Shown here: positions 52,993 through 61,969 of the stretch, piece after piece
Layout of the letters: each line of letters starts with the position of its first letter
How positions within the stretch are numbered: position 1 is the stretch's first letter
NCBI RefSeq assembly: GCF_000011065.1
Contig: NC_004663.1
Location: 744,001-808,000, forward strand
Source: Bacteroides thetaiotaomicron VPI-5482
GTDB taxonomy: Bacteria > Bacteroidota > Bacteroidia > Bacteroidales > Bacteroidaceae
Length of the DNA stretch: 64,000 bases
Direction of reading: 5' to 3'
Made by a program: the position numbers and the translations under genes
Notes under the pieces: model-generated
Database searches by the model: none
Told to the model about the DNA's origin: nothing
What the model saw: the letters and a program-made list of their open reading frames with translations, nothing else

Positions 52993-53565
52993 ATGAAAAA
53001 GAGTGCTTTATTTATTTTATTTGCGCTGATTTCAGTTGCTGGCTTTTCACAGATTACAGGTTGGAATGCTAAGGTAGGAATGAACATTAGTAATTATACA
53101 GGTGATGCTGATTTGAATGCAAAGATTGGCTTTAAACTTGGAGGTGGTTTTGAATATGCTTTTGATAATACTTGGTCATTACAGCCATCATTGTTTTTGT
53201 CGACTAAAGGAGCAAAAAAGGATGGTAATAGCATAAATGCAATGTATTTGGAATTACCAGTTATGGCTGCTGCTCGTTTTAATGTTGCGGATAATACAAA
53301 TATTGTGGTTAATGCTGGTCCTTATTTGGCATGTGGTATTGCTGGTAAAACCAAAATTGATTTGGGGAATGATACGGAACGTAAGTATGATACATTTGGT
53401 GATGATGCTTTAAAACGTTTTGATGCCGGTCTTGGTGTTGGAGTAGCTTTGGAATTAGGTAAGGTTATTGTAGGATTGGATGGTCAATTTGGTTTAGTAG
53501 ATGTAGAAAAAATAGGTAATCCTAAAAATACAAACTTTTCTATTGTATTAGGATATAAATTCTGA
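52993..53565 (+). CDS. PorT-family outer-membrane beta-barrel protein
   Basis: The 190-residue protein has a signal peptide (KKSALFILFALISVAGFSQ) and the PorT/OMP_b-brl_2-like pattern: AKVGMNISNYTGDADLNAKIGFKLGGG, LQPSLFLSTKGAK, LPVMAAARF, NAGPYLACGIAGK, FDAGLGVGVALELG and a terminal VLGYKF. It is probably an outer-membrane barrel of about 8-10 strands. Function unknown; PorT itself helps type IX secretion in other Bacteroidetes, but this short form is common and not evidence for that. Confidence 0.82.
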   Translation: MKKSALFILFALISVAGFSQITGWNAKVGMNISNYTGDADLNAKIGFKLGGGFEYAFDNTWSLQPSLFLSTKGAKKDGNSINAMYLELPVMAAARFNVADNTNIVVNAGPYLACGIAGKTKIDLGNDTERKYDTFGDDALKRFDAGLGVGVALELGKVIVGLDGQFGLVDVEKIGNPKNTNFSIVLGYKF

Positions 53566-53586
53566 TAAGAAAATTACTAAAAAGTA

Positions 53587-53625
53587 AACCGCTGTAAAAG
53601 ATTACTTACAGCGGTTTCTTTATTT
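53587..53625. terminator. Terminator between the barrel gene and the thi operon end
   Basis: AACCGCTGTAA 53587-53597 pairs perfectly with TTACAGCGGTT 53606-53616, followed by a T-rich stretch. Works for the + strand; the thi operon ends just downstream on the other strand. Confidence 0.85.
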
Positions 53626-53657
53626 ATGATTGTATATAATATTCGAATCGATATTTC

Positions 53658-54266
53658 TTAGTCCGCCAATTTCTTTAACTTTTTGAAATGCTCGATCACA
53701 GCCAGATAATTCTGATCCAGACAGGCATCAAATTTATTCCAGAGATCCCCCAGTACAACAGCCCCTCCAAATCCGAAATCTTTTATTTCTAGTAGATTAT
53801 CTTCATTAATACCTCCAAGTGCCATTACTTTTGAGTCAATGATCTTAGCTTTCTGTGCCTCACGAAGTTCTTCTGCCGTATAAGTAGAATAGTAATTAAC
53901 CTTCGAAATACTATCGTAAATGGGACTCATGAAAACGTAATCATAGAAATGCTTTCTGTTCTTCACCTCTTCTACGGAATGGCAGGAACAACTGACGTGT
54001 CCGGCATAATCATGCGGCTCGCTCGGGTTGCGTGCATTCAGGTGGATACCCATCAGATTGAACTCTTCTTTCAGATAAAAATGTTCGTGTGTCACAATGC
54101 GGCGATGATATTTTTCCGGAATCAGCGTCAGTAATCGTTCGGAATACATGGCCGGTGTCTCAGGTTTTCTGAGATGTAGAATATCCAGTCCCTCCTCGAA
54201 AAGAGCGGTAATAATCTTATCTTCTTCAACGAAGAACGTGGGCGTGGTAACTACAATTAGTTTCAT
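53658..54266 (-). CDS. Second thiamine-phosphate synthase-like protein (ThiE/TenI family)
   Basis: The 202-residue TIM barrel reads LHLRKPETP, RRIVTHEHFYLKEEFN, GIHLNARNP, SCSCHSVEEV, YVFMSPIYDSISK and ALGGINEDNL. These are the ThiE/TenI positions, but the diphosphate-binding and other residues differ from the ThiE at 58785. TenI relatives tautomerise the thiazole. As the last gene of the operon it more likely helps thiazole phosphate formation than replaces ThiE; this is inference. Confidence 0.82.
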   Translation of the reverse strand: MKLIVVTTPTFFVEEDKIITALFEEGLDILHLRKPETPAMYSERLLTLIPEKYHRRIVTHEHFYLKEEFNLMGIHLNARNPSEPHDYAGHVSCSCHSVEEVKNRKHFYDYVFMSPIYDSISKVNYYSTYTAEELREAQKAKIIDSKVMALGGINEDNLLEIKDFGFGGAVVLGDLWNKFDACLDQNYLAVIEHFKKLKKLAD

Positions 54267-54327
54267 TTCCTTTGTAAAGTTGTAAAGTTTAGCAAAGTTA
54301 CTAATTAACTATTTCAGAAACCAACGT

Positions 54328-55020
54328 TTATAGTGAAAATTTGTTAGATTGCAATGTACGCAAGTCAATAGTCCATAGTTTACCCGATAATACTTCGCCA
54401 AAACCACAGATAATTTTCAGCACTTCCGTTGCTTCGATGCTTCCTGTTACCGCAGGAGTAATGCCCATTACACCTTTGGGAGGCGGGGGCATTCGTCTCA
54501 TTTCTTCTTCATCCGGATATAAGTCCCGATAACTTTTTTTCTCTTCTCCGTAATGGAAAACGGATACCTGACCTTCAAAGCCGCAGATTGCTCCATAGAC
54601 ATACACTTTCCCCATTTCCGCACAGATGTCATTGATAAGATAACGGGTAGAGAAATTGTCGCAGCCATCTACTACTATATCATACTGACTGATAATTTCC
54701 TGTGCGTTTTCCTCTGTCAAACGGGTTGGATAAGTCCGGATAGTTATCTCGCTGTTAAGTGCGGAAAGTCGTTCGGCGGCACATATTGCCTTGGGTTTAC
54801 CTAATTCTTTCTCCGAATAGAGCACTTGCCGTTGCAGATTACTGATACTGACTACATCGTCGTCTACCAATCCAATGCAGCCTACTCCTGCTCCGGTCAG
54901 ATAGAGGGCTATGGGAGAGCCTAGCCCTCCCACGCCTACAATAAGAACCTTTGCTTGCTTCAGTTTCTGCTGACCGTCTTCTCCGATTTCGGGAAGGAGC
55001 ATTTGCCTGTCGTACCGCAT
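54328..55020 (-). CDS. thiF: ThiF-type sulfur-carrier adenylyltransferase, without the zinc cysteines
   Basis: The protein is 230 residues from ATG at 55020 (MRYDRQMLLPEIGEDGQ); the longer frame up to 55074 lies over the intergenic region. The nucleotide site GVGGLGSPIALYLTGAGVG and VDGCDNFSTRYLIND are intact. Where ThiF/MoeB usually has the zinc CxxC in PCYRCLYP, this has KSYRDLYPDEEE, and the second CxxC near the end is missing too. It should adenylate the ThiS C-terminus; the lost zinc site is probably only structural. It is 4 bases after thiH. Confidence 0.88.
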   Translation of the reverse strand: MRYDRQMLLPEIGEDGQQKLKQAKVLIVGVGGLGSPIALYLTGAGVGCIGLVDDDVVSISNLQRQVLYSEKELGKPKAICAAERLSALNSEITIRTYPTRLTEENAQEIISQYDIVVDGCDNFSTRYLINDICAEMGKVYVYGAICGFEGQVSVFHYGEEKKSYRDLYPDEEEMRRMPPPPKGVMGITPAVTGSIEATEVLKIICGFGEVLSGKLWTIDLRTLQSNKFSL

Positions 55021-55024
55021 CGTT

Positions 55025-56149
55025 TTATCTTTTAAAGTCAAAAGACTGGTCCCAATCCTTCCAGACCGGTTCACGTCCTAATTTCCTCAGGTCGCGTTCC
55101 ACTTCTACCGCTTTCCGTTCGTCACTCACGTGGAACTGCTCCAGCGTTTGCGGGTAGCTGTAATATCCGCCCGGTTCTGTTTTGCTTTCGGCACTCATGG
55201 TTGTCACGCCCAGTGTTGCCATGTGATTTCGTATCTTGGCGCTTTCACGGGTAGAATAGGAGATGTCTACATCGTGGTCGAAGATTCGCATGGCGAAAGT
55301 AAGCTGTGCAAGTTCCCGGTCGTTCATGATAACGTTGGGTTGGAAGCCATCGTTTTCGGATGGACGCATACGGGGGAAATTGACGCTGTATTTGGTCTTC
55401 CAGTAGTGCTTCTGTAGGTAGCGGAGGTGGTAAGCCATCATTGTCACATCCGTCCGCCATTCCTCCAGACCGATCAGGACACCCATGCCGATCTTATGGA
55501 CACCGGCCTGTCCCATACGGTCGAAACCATTGACACGCCATTCGAATTTGGACTTCATGCCTCGCGGGTGATACTTTTTATAGTTCGCCTTATGGTAAGT
55601 TTCCTGAAAGCAGATGACTCCGTTCAGCCCGTGATGGGTGAGTTCTTTGTATTCTTCCGCTTTGAGGGGCATCACTTCAATCTGAAGGTTGCTGAAATAA
55701 GGTTTTGCCAGGTCGAGAGCACGGGCAATGTAAGGTACACCTGCTGCTGCCGGATTTTCACCCGTCACGAGTAAAAGATTCTCAAAAGGAGCCAGCCGTT
55801 TGATTGCTTTGTATTCGTTGACGATTTCCTCCTCCGTCAGAATCGTTCTTTTCATCGGATTACTGATATGGAAACCGCAATAGACGCAGGAGTTGGTGCA
55901 TGAATTGGTGATATAGAGCGGCACAAACATAGAGATTGTTTTGCCGAACCGCTCCATCGTATATTTCTGGCTGAGGCGGGCCATCACTTCCAGATAGGGA
56001 GTGGCGGCAGGTGAGATCAATGCCATAAAATCGTTGACATCCAGATGCTCTTTTTTGCCTAATGCACGGCGCACATCGGCATCTGTTTTGGAATAGATGG
56101 CTTTTGTCGTCTCTTCCCAGGATATTTTTTCTAATTCGTCTGAGAACAT
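55025..56149 (-). CDS. thiH: 2-iminoacetate synthase ThiH
   Basis: The protein is 374 residues from the ATG at 56149; the extra upstream residues overlap the gap to thiC. The radical SAM motif is CTNSCVYC (CxxxCxxC), with YITNSC before it and GFHISN after. It cleaves tyrosine to dehydroglycine plus p-cresol, feeding thiazole synthesis with ThiG. Use of ThiH rather than the O2-using ThiO fits an anaerobe. The gene sits between thiC and thiF. Confidence 0.93.
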   Translation of the reverse strand: MFSDELEKISWEETTKAIYSKTDADVRRALGKKEHLDVNDFMALISPAATPYLEVMARLSQKYTMERFGKTISMFVPLYITNSCTNSCVYCGFHISNPMKRTILTEEEIVNEYKAIKRLAPFENLLLVTGENPAAAGVPYIARALDLAKPYFSNLQIEVMPLKAEEYKELTHHGLNGVICFQETYHKANYKKYHPRGMKSKFEWRVNGFDRMGQAGVHKIGMGVLIGLEEWRTDVTMMAYHLRYLQKHYWKTKYSVNFPRMRPSENDGFQPNVIMNDRELAQLTFAMRIFDHDVDISYSTRESAKIRNHMATLGVTTMSAESKTEPGGYYSYPQTLEQFHVSDERKAVEVERDLRKLGREPVWKDWDQSFDFKR

Positions 56150-56220
56150 TTTAATTAATTGAAAGTTGAAAATTAAAAAGAAATGAGGTTGTGACTTGGT
56201 TTGGGGATATTCACAACTCA

Positions 56221-57918
56221 TTATTTATCACTCTTGGCATTTTTCTTCAGATCACGGGATAATCTCATGGCGCAGAAATTTGGTCCGCACATCGTGCAGT
56301 ATTCTCCGTCAATGTGATGTCCCGCGCGGAAATATCCCTGTGCCCGTTCCGGATCGAGAGACAAGTCGAACTGATCTTTCCAGCGGAACTCGTAACGGGC
56401 TTTGCTCAAGGCATTGTCGCGTACCTGTGCTCCCGGATGCCCTTTGGCAAGGTCGGCAGCATGAGCGGCAATCTTATAAGTGATAACCCCTACACGTACG
56501 TCTTCTTTATCCGGCAGGGCAAGATGCTCTTTCGGAGTGACATAACAAAGCATAGCTGTACCTAACCAGCCGATTTGAGCAGCTCCGATGGCAGAGGTAA
56601 TGTGATCGTAGCCAGGAGCGATATCCGTCACTAAAGGGCCGAGTGTATAAAATGGCGCATCATGGCATTTCTCGATCTGACGTTCCATGTTCTCCTTGAT
56701 TTTATGCATCGGTACGTGTCCCGGACCTTCGATAAATGCCTGCACGTTCTTTTCCCATGCACGAAGTACCAGTTCTCCCATCGTGTCCAGTTCTGCAAAC
56801 TGTGCTTCGTCGTTGGCATCATGGATAGAGCCCGGACGCAGTCCGTCTCCCAATGATACGGCAACGTCGTATTGAGCCAGAATATCACAGATATCGTCAA
56901 AGTGTTCATACAGGAAACTTTCCTGATCGTGCACCAGACACCATTTACTCATGATGCTTCCTCCACGGCTGACAATGCCGCACAGACGTTTATCGGCAAG
57001 ATGAACATTATGACGGCGGATACCTGCATGAATCGTAAAATAATCTACTCCCTGTTCGCATTGTTCGATCAGTGTGTCCCGATAGATTTCCCAGTTAAGG
57101 TCTTCCACTACGCCATTCACTTTCTCAAGTGCCTGATAGATAGGCACAGTGCCTACCGGTACAGGGCAGTTGCGGATGATCCATTCACGTGTCTCATGAA
57201 TATTTTCTCCTGTTGAAAGGTCCATCAGCGTATCACCTCCCCATTTGCAGCTCCATAAAGCTTTTTCCACTTCCTCGTCAATGCTGGAAGTGGTGGCAGA
57301 GTTTCCGATATTCGTATTGATTTTCACTAGGAAGTTACGGCCGATAATCATCGGTTCGGCTTCCGGATGATTGATGTTGGCAGGCAGCACTGCATGTCCT
57401 TCTGCTATTTCTTTACGGACAAATTCGGGAGTAATGTGAGTCTCGATTCCCAGTTCCTCACAGTTCATATTTTCGCGGATCGCCACATATTCCATTTCCG
57501 GAGTGATGATTCCTCGTTTGGCGTATGCCATCTGAGTGATGGCTTCTCCCTTTTTGGCACGATAGGGAAGGGCAATGTGTTCAAAGCGGAGATGATCCAG
57601 ACTTTTGTCATCACGTCTCATTTGTCCGTATTCCGAAGTGATTTCGGGGAGTTGCTCTACGTCACCGCGTCCCACAATCCATTCTTCACGTAAGCGGGGA
57701 AGTCCTTTCTTAAGATCAATGCTCATTGACGGGTCACTGAACGGACCGCTGGTGTCATATACATATACTTCCGGATTCGGAGTAGCTATCTTTTCTTCTC
57801 CTTCGAAGCTGACACTGGGCACTTGTTCAACTTTCCGCATGGCTACACGGATGTTCGGATAGAGTTTACCCGGCAGATACACTTTCTGAGAACGGGGGAA
57901 TTTTATTTTTTGTTCCAT
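56221..57918 (-). CDS. thiC: Phosphomethylpyrimidine synthase ThiC
   Basis: The 565-residue protein has the typical start (FPRSQKVYLPGKLYPNIRVAMRKV) and GNSATTSSIDEEVEKALW. The C-terminal iron-sulfur motif is in CTMCGPNFCAM (CxxCxxxxC). It converts aminoimidazole ribotide to HMP phosphate with a radical SAM reaction. It is in the middle of the thi operon, 80 bases after thiG; that gap has two short direct repeats (CCTATTACTTAT) and no clear signal. Confidence 0.96.
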   Translation of the reverse strand: MEQKIKFPRSQKVYLPGKLYPNIRVAMRKVEQVPSVSFEGEEKIATPNPEVYVYDTSGPFSDPSMSIDLKKGLPRLREEWIVGRGDVEQLPEITSEYGQMRRDDKSLDHLRFEHIALPYRAKKGEAITQMAYAKRGIITPEMEYVAIRENMNCEELGIETHITPEFVRKEIAEGHAVLPANINHPEAEPMIIGRNFLVKINTNIGNSATTSSIDEEVEKALWSCKWGGDTLMDLSTGENIHETREWIIRNCPVPVGTVPIYQALEKVNGVVEDLNWEIYRDTLIEQCEQGVDYFTIHAGIRRHNVHLADKRLCGIVSRGGSIMSKWCLVHDQESFLYEHFDDICDILAQYDVAVSLGDGLRPGSIHDANDEAQFAELDTMGELVLRAWEKNVQAFIEGPGHVPMHKIKENMERQIEKCHDAPFYTLGPLVTDIAPGYDHITSAIGAAQIGWLGTAMLCYVTPKEHLALPDKEDVRVGVITYKIAAHAADLAKGHPGAQVRDNALSKARYEFRWKDQFDLSLDPERAQGYFRAGHHIDGEYCTMCGPNFCAMRLSRDLKKNAKSDK

Positions 57919-57998
57919 AGAATTTTATTATCATATCATTAAGAATAGTGAAACAAACACTACTCCCTACTTATTACCTATTACTTATCACCTATTAC

Positions 57999-58772
57999 TT
58001 ATTCCAAAAATGCAGTTAAAGGTGAACTTGCTTCTGCTATAAAGTTATCAGCCTGCAGACCCAGTCCTGCTTCGTATGCCCGTCTTCCGGCTTCGGTGGC
58101 GGCTTTGAAGGCCAACGCCATTTCTACCGGATTGCCTGCTACGGCGATAGCGGTATTTACCAGTACGGCAGAAGCACCCAGTTCCATTGCTTCGGCAGCG
58201 TGGCTCGGTGCACCGATTCCGGCATCTACGACAACGGGGATACCGGCCTGTTCGATAATAATCTGCAGGAATTCTTTGGTTTGCAGTCCTTTGTTAGTTC
58301 CGATGGGAGCACCCAGCGGCATTACGGTAGCGGCACCGGCTTCTTCCAGTCGTTTGCAGAGCACAGGGTCGGCCTGGCAATAGGGTAATACGATAAAGCC
58401 CAGTTTAACAAGCTGTTCTGTAGCCTTTAGGGTTTCGATAGAGTCGGGGAGCAGATAGCGCGGATCCGGATGGATTTCCAGTTTCAGCCAGTTGGTACCA
58501 AAAGCTTCACGTGCCATCTGTGCGGCGAAAACAGCTTCTTCCGCATCGCGTACTCCCGATGTGTTGGGTAGCAACTGGATATTCGGATGAATAATATGTT
58601 TCAGCATGTCGTCTTCTTTGTCATCCATGTCGATGCGCTTCATGGCTACGGTTACCATTTCAGTGCCCGATGCCAGAATGGCTTGTTCCATTACTTCATT
58701 GGAATTGAATTTTCCTGTACCCAGAAAAAGGCGGGAGTCGAACTCACGGCCTGCAATTACTAACTTTTCCAC
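57999..58772 (-). CDS. thiG: Thiazole synthase ThiG
   Basis: The 257-residue TIM barrel matches Thi[30 protein letters not shown] (with the Schiff-base Lys), [42 protein letters not shown] and [19 protein letters not shown]. It assembles the thiazole from DXP, ThiS-thiocarboxylate and dehydroglycine. It lies between thiE and thiC, as expected for the route that also uses ThiH. Confidence 0.96.
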
Positions 58773-58784
58773 TTTTCAATAAGT

Positions 58785-59414
58785 TTATTTGATTATACGT
58801 TTCATGTTCAAAATCTTTCGTGTTTCCGCTGCCGGATCCTCCGCCCGAAGAATCGTTCCTGAAAGCGCGATTCCGTTCACTCCGGTTTCGAGTATGGCGG
58901 GTATATCCTCACGGGTGATTCCTCCGATGGCTACTACCGGAAGTTCGATATTCGCTTCCTTCATCTGAGATAAAATAGCGGTATAACCTTCCAGTCCCAG
59001 TACAGGACTCAGGTTTTTCTTTGTAGTGGTAAACCGGAAAGGACCGATGCCGAGGTAATCCGCTCCGGCACGGTAGTGCTGTACGACATCTTCGAATGTA
59101 TTTGCCGTACCTCCGATAATAAATGCTTCTCCAAGTAATTGTCGTGCCTGATCTATCGGCATGTCTTTTTTGCCCAGATGCACTCCGTCCACTTCCAGCT
59201 TTTTGGCAAGTTCGACGTGGTCATCCAGAAGTAAGATCGCTTCTTTTTCTTTGCAGAGCGGCTTTAGTTGGAGGGCAACAGCTTCCACCTCTTCACACGG
59301 AGCTTCCTTCATGCGTAGCTGAATCCACTTACATCCTCCTTCAAGTGCCATGAGTGCCGATTCGAAATAAGTATACCGATCGGTCTGGTGGGTGATAAAT
59401 TGTAGACTGACCAT
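58785..59414 (-). CDS. thiE: Thiamine-phosphate synthase ThiE
   Basis: The protein is 209 residues from the ATG at 59414; the longer frame overlaps thiS. It has IQLRMKEAPC, LLLDDHVELAKKLEVDGVHLGKKDMPI, IGGTANTFEDVVQH, YLGIGPFRFTTTKKN and AIGGITREDIP, all typical of ThiE. It joins HMP diphosphate and thiazole phosphate. It starts 4 bases after thiS. Confidence 0.93.
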   Translation of the reverse strand: MVSLQFITHQTDRYTYFESALMALEGGCKWIQLRMKEAPCEEVEAVALQLKPLCKEKEAILLLDDHVELAKKLEVDGVHLGKKDMPIDQARQLLGEAFIIGGTANTFEDVVQHYRAGADYLGIGPFRFTTTKKNLSPVLGLEGYTAILSQMKEANIELPVVAIGGITREDIPAILETGVNGIALSGTILRAEDPAAETRKILNMKRIIK

Positions 59415-59418
59415 ACTT

Positions 59419-59619
59419 TTACCCTCCACAAGCCGCTTTGATGACCACGAGGTTATCATTCTCCTGTAACGCGAATTTCTCCCATTCGGAACGTGGAATC
59501 ATTTTGTTGTTTACGGCAATAGCGATGCCTTGTACCGGAAGTTCCAGTTGGGCAGCCAGTTGTGTAAGGGTAGAAGCAGGAGTCATTTCCACCTCTTTGT
59601 TGTTAACTTGTACTTTCAT
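59419..59619 (-). CDS. thiS: Sulfur-carrier protein ThiS
   Basis: The protein is 66 residues from the ATG at 59619. It reads KVQVNNKEVEMTPASTLTQL, then a beta-grasp core, IAIAVNNKMIPRSEWEKFAL, and ends AACGG with the diglycine that is thiocarboxylated. Longer in-frame starts lie in the riboswitch-leader region and are rejected. It is the first gene of the thi operon. Confidence 0.93.
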   Translation of the reverse strand: MKVQVNNKEVEMTPASTLTQLAAQLELPVQGIAIAVNNKMIPRSEWEKFALQENDNLVVIKAACGG

Positions 59620-59693
59620 TGTCCTATCAGTATTAATAAGTTGAAAGTAAATACAAAGAGCGTGCTTATATAGAAAGGCGATAAGAAAGAAAC

Positions 59694-59770
59694 ACAATCC
59701 CTACGTCAGTGCTAACTGCCTCAGGTTCCTAGGGTATAATCTCAGCCCCTCTTTGGGGGCACCCCTTTGT
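59694..59770 (-). promoter_or_regulatory. TPP riboswitch (THI element)
   Basis: Read on the - strand, the RNA has the P1 arm ACAA, AGGGGTGCCCCC, the conserved GGGGCTGAGA, ATACCC, GAACCTGAGGCAGTTAGCAC and GACGTAGGGA-TTGT, which pairs back to the P1 arm. These are the signature blocks of the TPP aptamer. It precedes thiS by 74 nt. TTACTTTG on the - strand (59782-59789) may be its promoter -7 box. Thiamine diphosphate should turn the seven-gene operon down. Confidence 0.95.
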
Positions 59771-59831
59771 CTTTACGGGAGCAAAGTAAGCGAAAAAGAA
59801 ACAAAGATTCATCAAATTATCCGTTTTTTTT

Positions 59832-61814
59832 TCATTTTTCTTCCGATTCCCGCTTTTTGATGGGATGAGAAAAGACAAACCGTGCTCCGTTCTTATAATT
59901 CTTGTCAATCCAGATATCGCCTCCCATGCGTTGTATGGTCAGTTTGCAAATCGCCAGTCCCAAGCCTGTTCCCTGCACAAATTCGTTGAGCTTCTCAAAA
60001 CGCTGGAATACCAGTTCCTGCTTGTCTTCGGGGATGCCCGCGCCTGTATCGGTCACAGAGAACAGCATACACTGGTCTTCTTCGTCTATTTCATAATCCA
60101 GCGTGATACTTCCGCCGTCGGGAGTAAACTTCAGGGCATTGTTCAGTAAGTTGATGATCACCTGCTGCAAACGTAGCGGATCGGTATAGAGCATATAAGG
60201 CTCTTTCGGCATCTGAAGCCTGACATCTATATCTCTTGTCCGGTTCTTTCTGGTCAGTGTGATCATGTTCTGGCAATGATTTACCAGTTCGCACCATTCA
60301 TACTTGAACAGCAGTTTGCCTGATTCCAGACGTGATACATCCAGTACATCACTGATCAGTTGCAATAACAATTCGGAATTAGTCTGGATGATATCCGCAT
60401 ATTCCTTCTGCTCGTCCGTTGTTTCCACGGTATCGATCAGCAGGCTGGAAAAGCCGACAATGGCGTTCAGCGGTGTCCGTATTTCGTGGCTCATATTTGA
60501 TACGAAGGCACTTTTCAGTTGATTGGCTTCTTCGGCACGCTCTTTGGCATGACGTAGTGCAATTTCCGATAATTCCAGTTTCTTTTTATCTTCCCTTAGT
60601 TGGGCTGTAGTCTTCTCAAGGTGATTCTTTAAGATTTTTGTCCGGTAATAATAATACAGTGAGATAAACAGTCCGCCTATCAGTACAAGGAAGGTAAACA
60701 GGATGAATTGCACTTCCGTCCGATATGCCTGAAAGAAAGGCACCTGTTGGTTGATGATAAGTGAATTGAAAGGTAGTTTCTTGTCCTGAAATCCCCATTC
60801 ATGCAGTTTGTTGGCATCAAATTTGTATCTGTTGGGCAACAAATGAATGTGGCCGACATTGTTTTTCCCCTTGTCCAGAAATTGATAAGCCTGTTCTCCC
60901 ATGCTTCTCCCTATTCCGTCGTATTGGGGGATATATCCTCCGATTGCCCAATAACCGATGGCGGTAGCAGTCAGGCTGAAAACAGGCAACTCTGGATTCG
61001 CTTTGGAGAAAGCATATACAGAGTTGTTCATATACGTTATGCCCCGATTGTCAATTCTCCAGATACCCAGTAGTGCAACCGAATTTTTGGGGACATCGCG
61101 TAGTTGTTTGGCGGCAGCATCAAGGGTGTGGATACGGCCGTCAATATAGGTCGTCGATATTTCCGGATAGCGTTTCATATTCTTTTTTACCCACGCTTGT
61201 TCGGCAAGTCCGTTGTAGGTGTTGTCCGAGATGAACACTAAATGCTCCATATCCGGATAAAAGCTTCGCATCATTTCTATGTCCTTATCGATATCATATT
61301 CATATGTGTTACAGTATATTATATTGTATTTGTTCATTCTTTCCGTTAAGTCGATACTCTGAGGTTCATAAGTCCGTATATCAATAGAGTCTTCCGGAAT
61401 ACGGATGCCGTTGCGCGATGCCATAGCGCAAAATACGGGCAGTTGTCTGTACTTCTCGTCTTCGAGGTGCAGGAAACTGCTCCACGCTTCGCCACCCAGC
61501 AGGATAACCAGCTTGGCGTTCGGATGTTTGTCCAGAATGTTGGTAAGTCTTTTTTTCCATTTTCTGGATTGATTGAGGTCGGTAACATTCATGTTTTCTA
61601 CGATGGTGGAATACTTGCCACCCAGTTGGCGGTACGTTTCTACGAACGTGTTGATATTATCGTAGGTATATTTAGTATCGGAATTATAGGACGTCACGAA
61701 AAGAATCTCCTCTTCCGGTTCTTCCGGAATAGCCGCATTGCCTGTAAAGGAGAATAAAAGAAAGGAAATAACGTAGACAATGCGCCATTTTTTATTTTTT
61801 AGCTGAAGTGTCAT
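59832..61814 (-). CDS. Membrane sensor histidine kinase with periplasmic-binding-protein-like sensor
   Basis: The 660-residue protein (ATG at 61814) has a signal-peptide-like start. A large extracytoplasmic region (EILFVTSYNSDTKYTYDNINTF to about residue 365) resembles ABC-type substrate-binding domains, followed by one helix (QFILFTFLVLIGGLFISLYY). A coiled linker leads to HisKA with the phosphorylated His in FVSNMSHEIRTPLNAIVGF. HATPase motifs are NLLNNALKF, DTGAGIPED and GTGLGLAICK. It has no receiver domain at its end and no response regulator next to it, so its partner is elsewhere. It ends just before the thi leader. Confidence 0.87.
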   Translation of the reverse strand: MTLQLKNKKWRIVYVISFLLFSFTGNAAIPEEPEEEILFVTSYNSDTKYTYDNINTFVETYRQLGGKYSTIVENMNVTDLNQSRKWKKRLTNILDKHPNAKLVILLGGEAWSSFLHLEDEKYRQLPVFCAMASRNGIRIPEDSIDIRTYEPQSIDLTERMNKYNIIYCNTYEYDIDKDIEMMRSFYPDMEHLVFISDNTYNGLAEQAWVKKNMKRYPEISTTYIDGRIHTLDAAAKQLRDVPKNSVALLGIWRIDNRGITYMNNSVYAFSKANPELPVFSLTATAIGYWAIGGYIPQYDGIGRSMGEQAYQFLDKGKNNVGHIHLLPNRYKFDANKLHEWGFQDKKLPFNSLIINQQVPFFQAYRTEVQFILFTFLVLIGGLFISLYYYYRTKILKNHLEKTTAQLREDKKKLELSEIALRHAKERAEEANQLKSAFVSNMSHEIRTPLNAIVGFSSLLIDTVETTDEQKEYADIIQTNSELLLQLISDVLDVSRLESGKLLFKYEWCELVNHCQNMITLTRKNRTRDIDVRLQMPKEPYMLYTDPLRLQQVIINLLNNALKFTPDGGSITLDYEIDEEDQCMLFSVTDTGAGIPEDKQELVFQRFEKLNEFVQGTGLGLAICKLTIQRMGGDIWIDKNYKNGARFVFSHPIKKRESEEK

Positions 61815-61898
61815 AATTGTCTGTTTTGATTTTCGGCTATTGCAAAAATACAAATTATGCCTTTGAAATACAATAGATAGTTTAGTTTTTTATGCTAG

Positions 61899-61937
61899 AA
61901 AAAAGGCCGCTGTGAAATTCACAACGACCTTTTCAAT
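61899..61937 (-). terminator. Terminator of sodB
   Basis: On the - strand AAAAGGTCGTTGTGA pairs with TCACAGCGGCCTTTT (two mismatches) and is followed by a T-run. The hairpin lies 32 nt after the sodB stop. Confidence 0.8.
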
Positions 61938-61969
61938 AGTATAGTTTAGCTTAATTTTAATGAGTCCGG

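Noticed and set aside
57919..57998. Direct repeats between thiG and thiC
   Set aside because: Two copies of CCTATTACTTAT in an AT-rich spacer; too short and simple to call more than chance.
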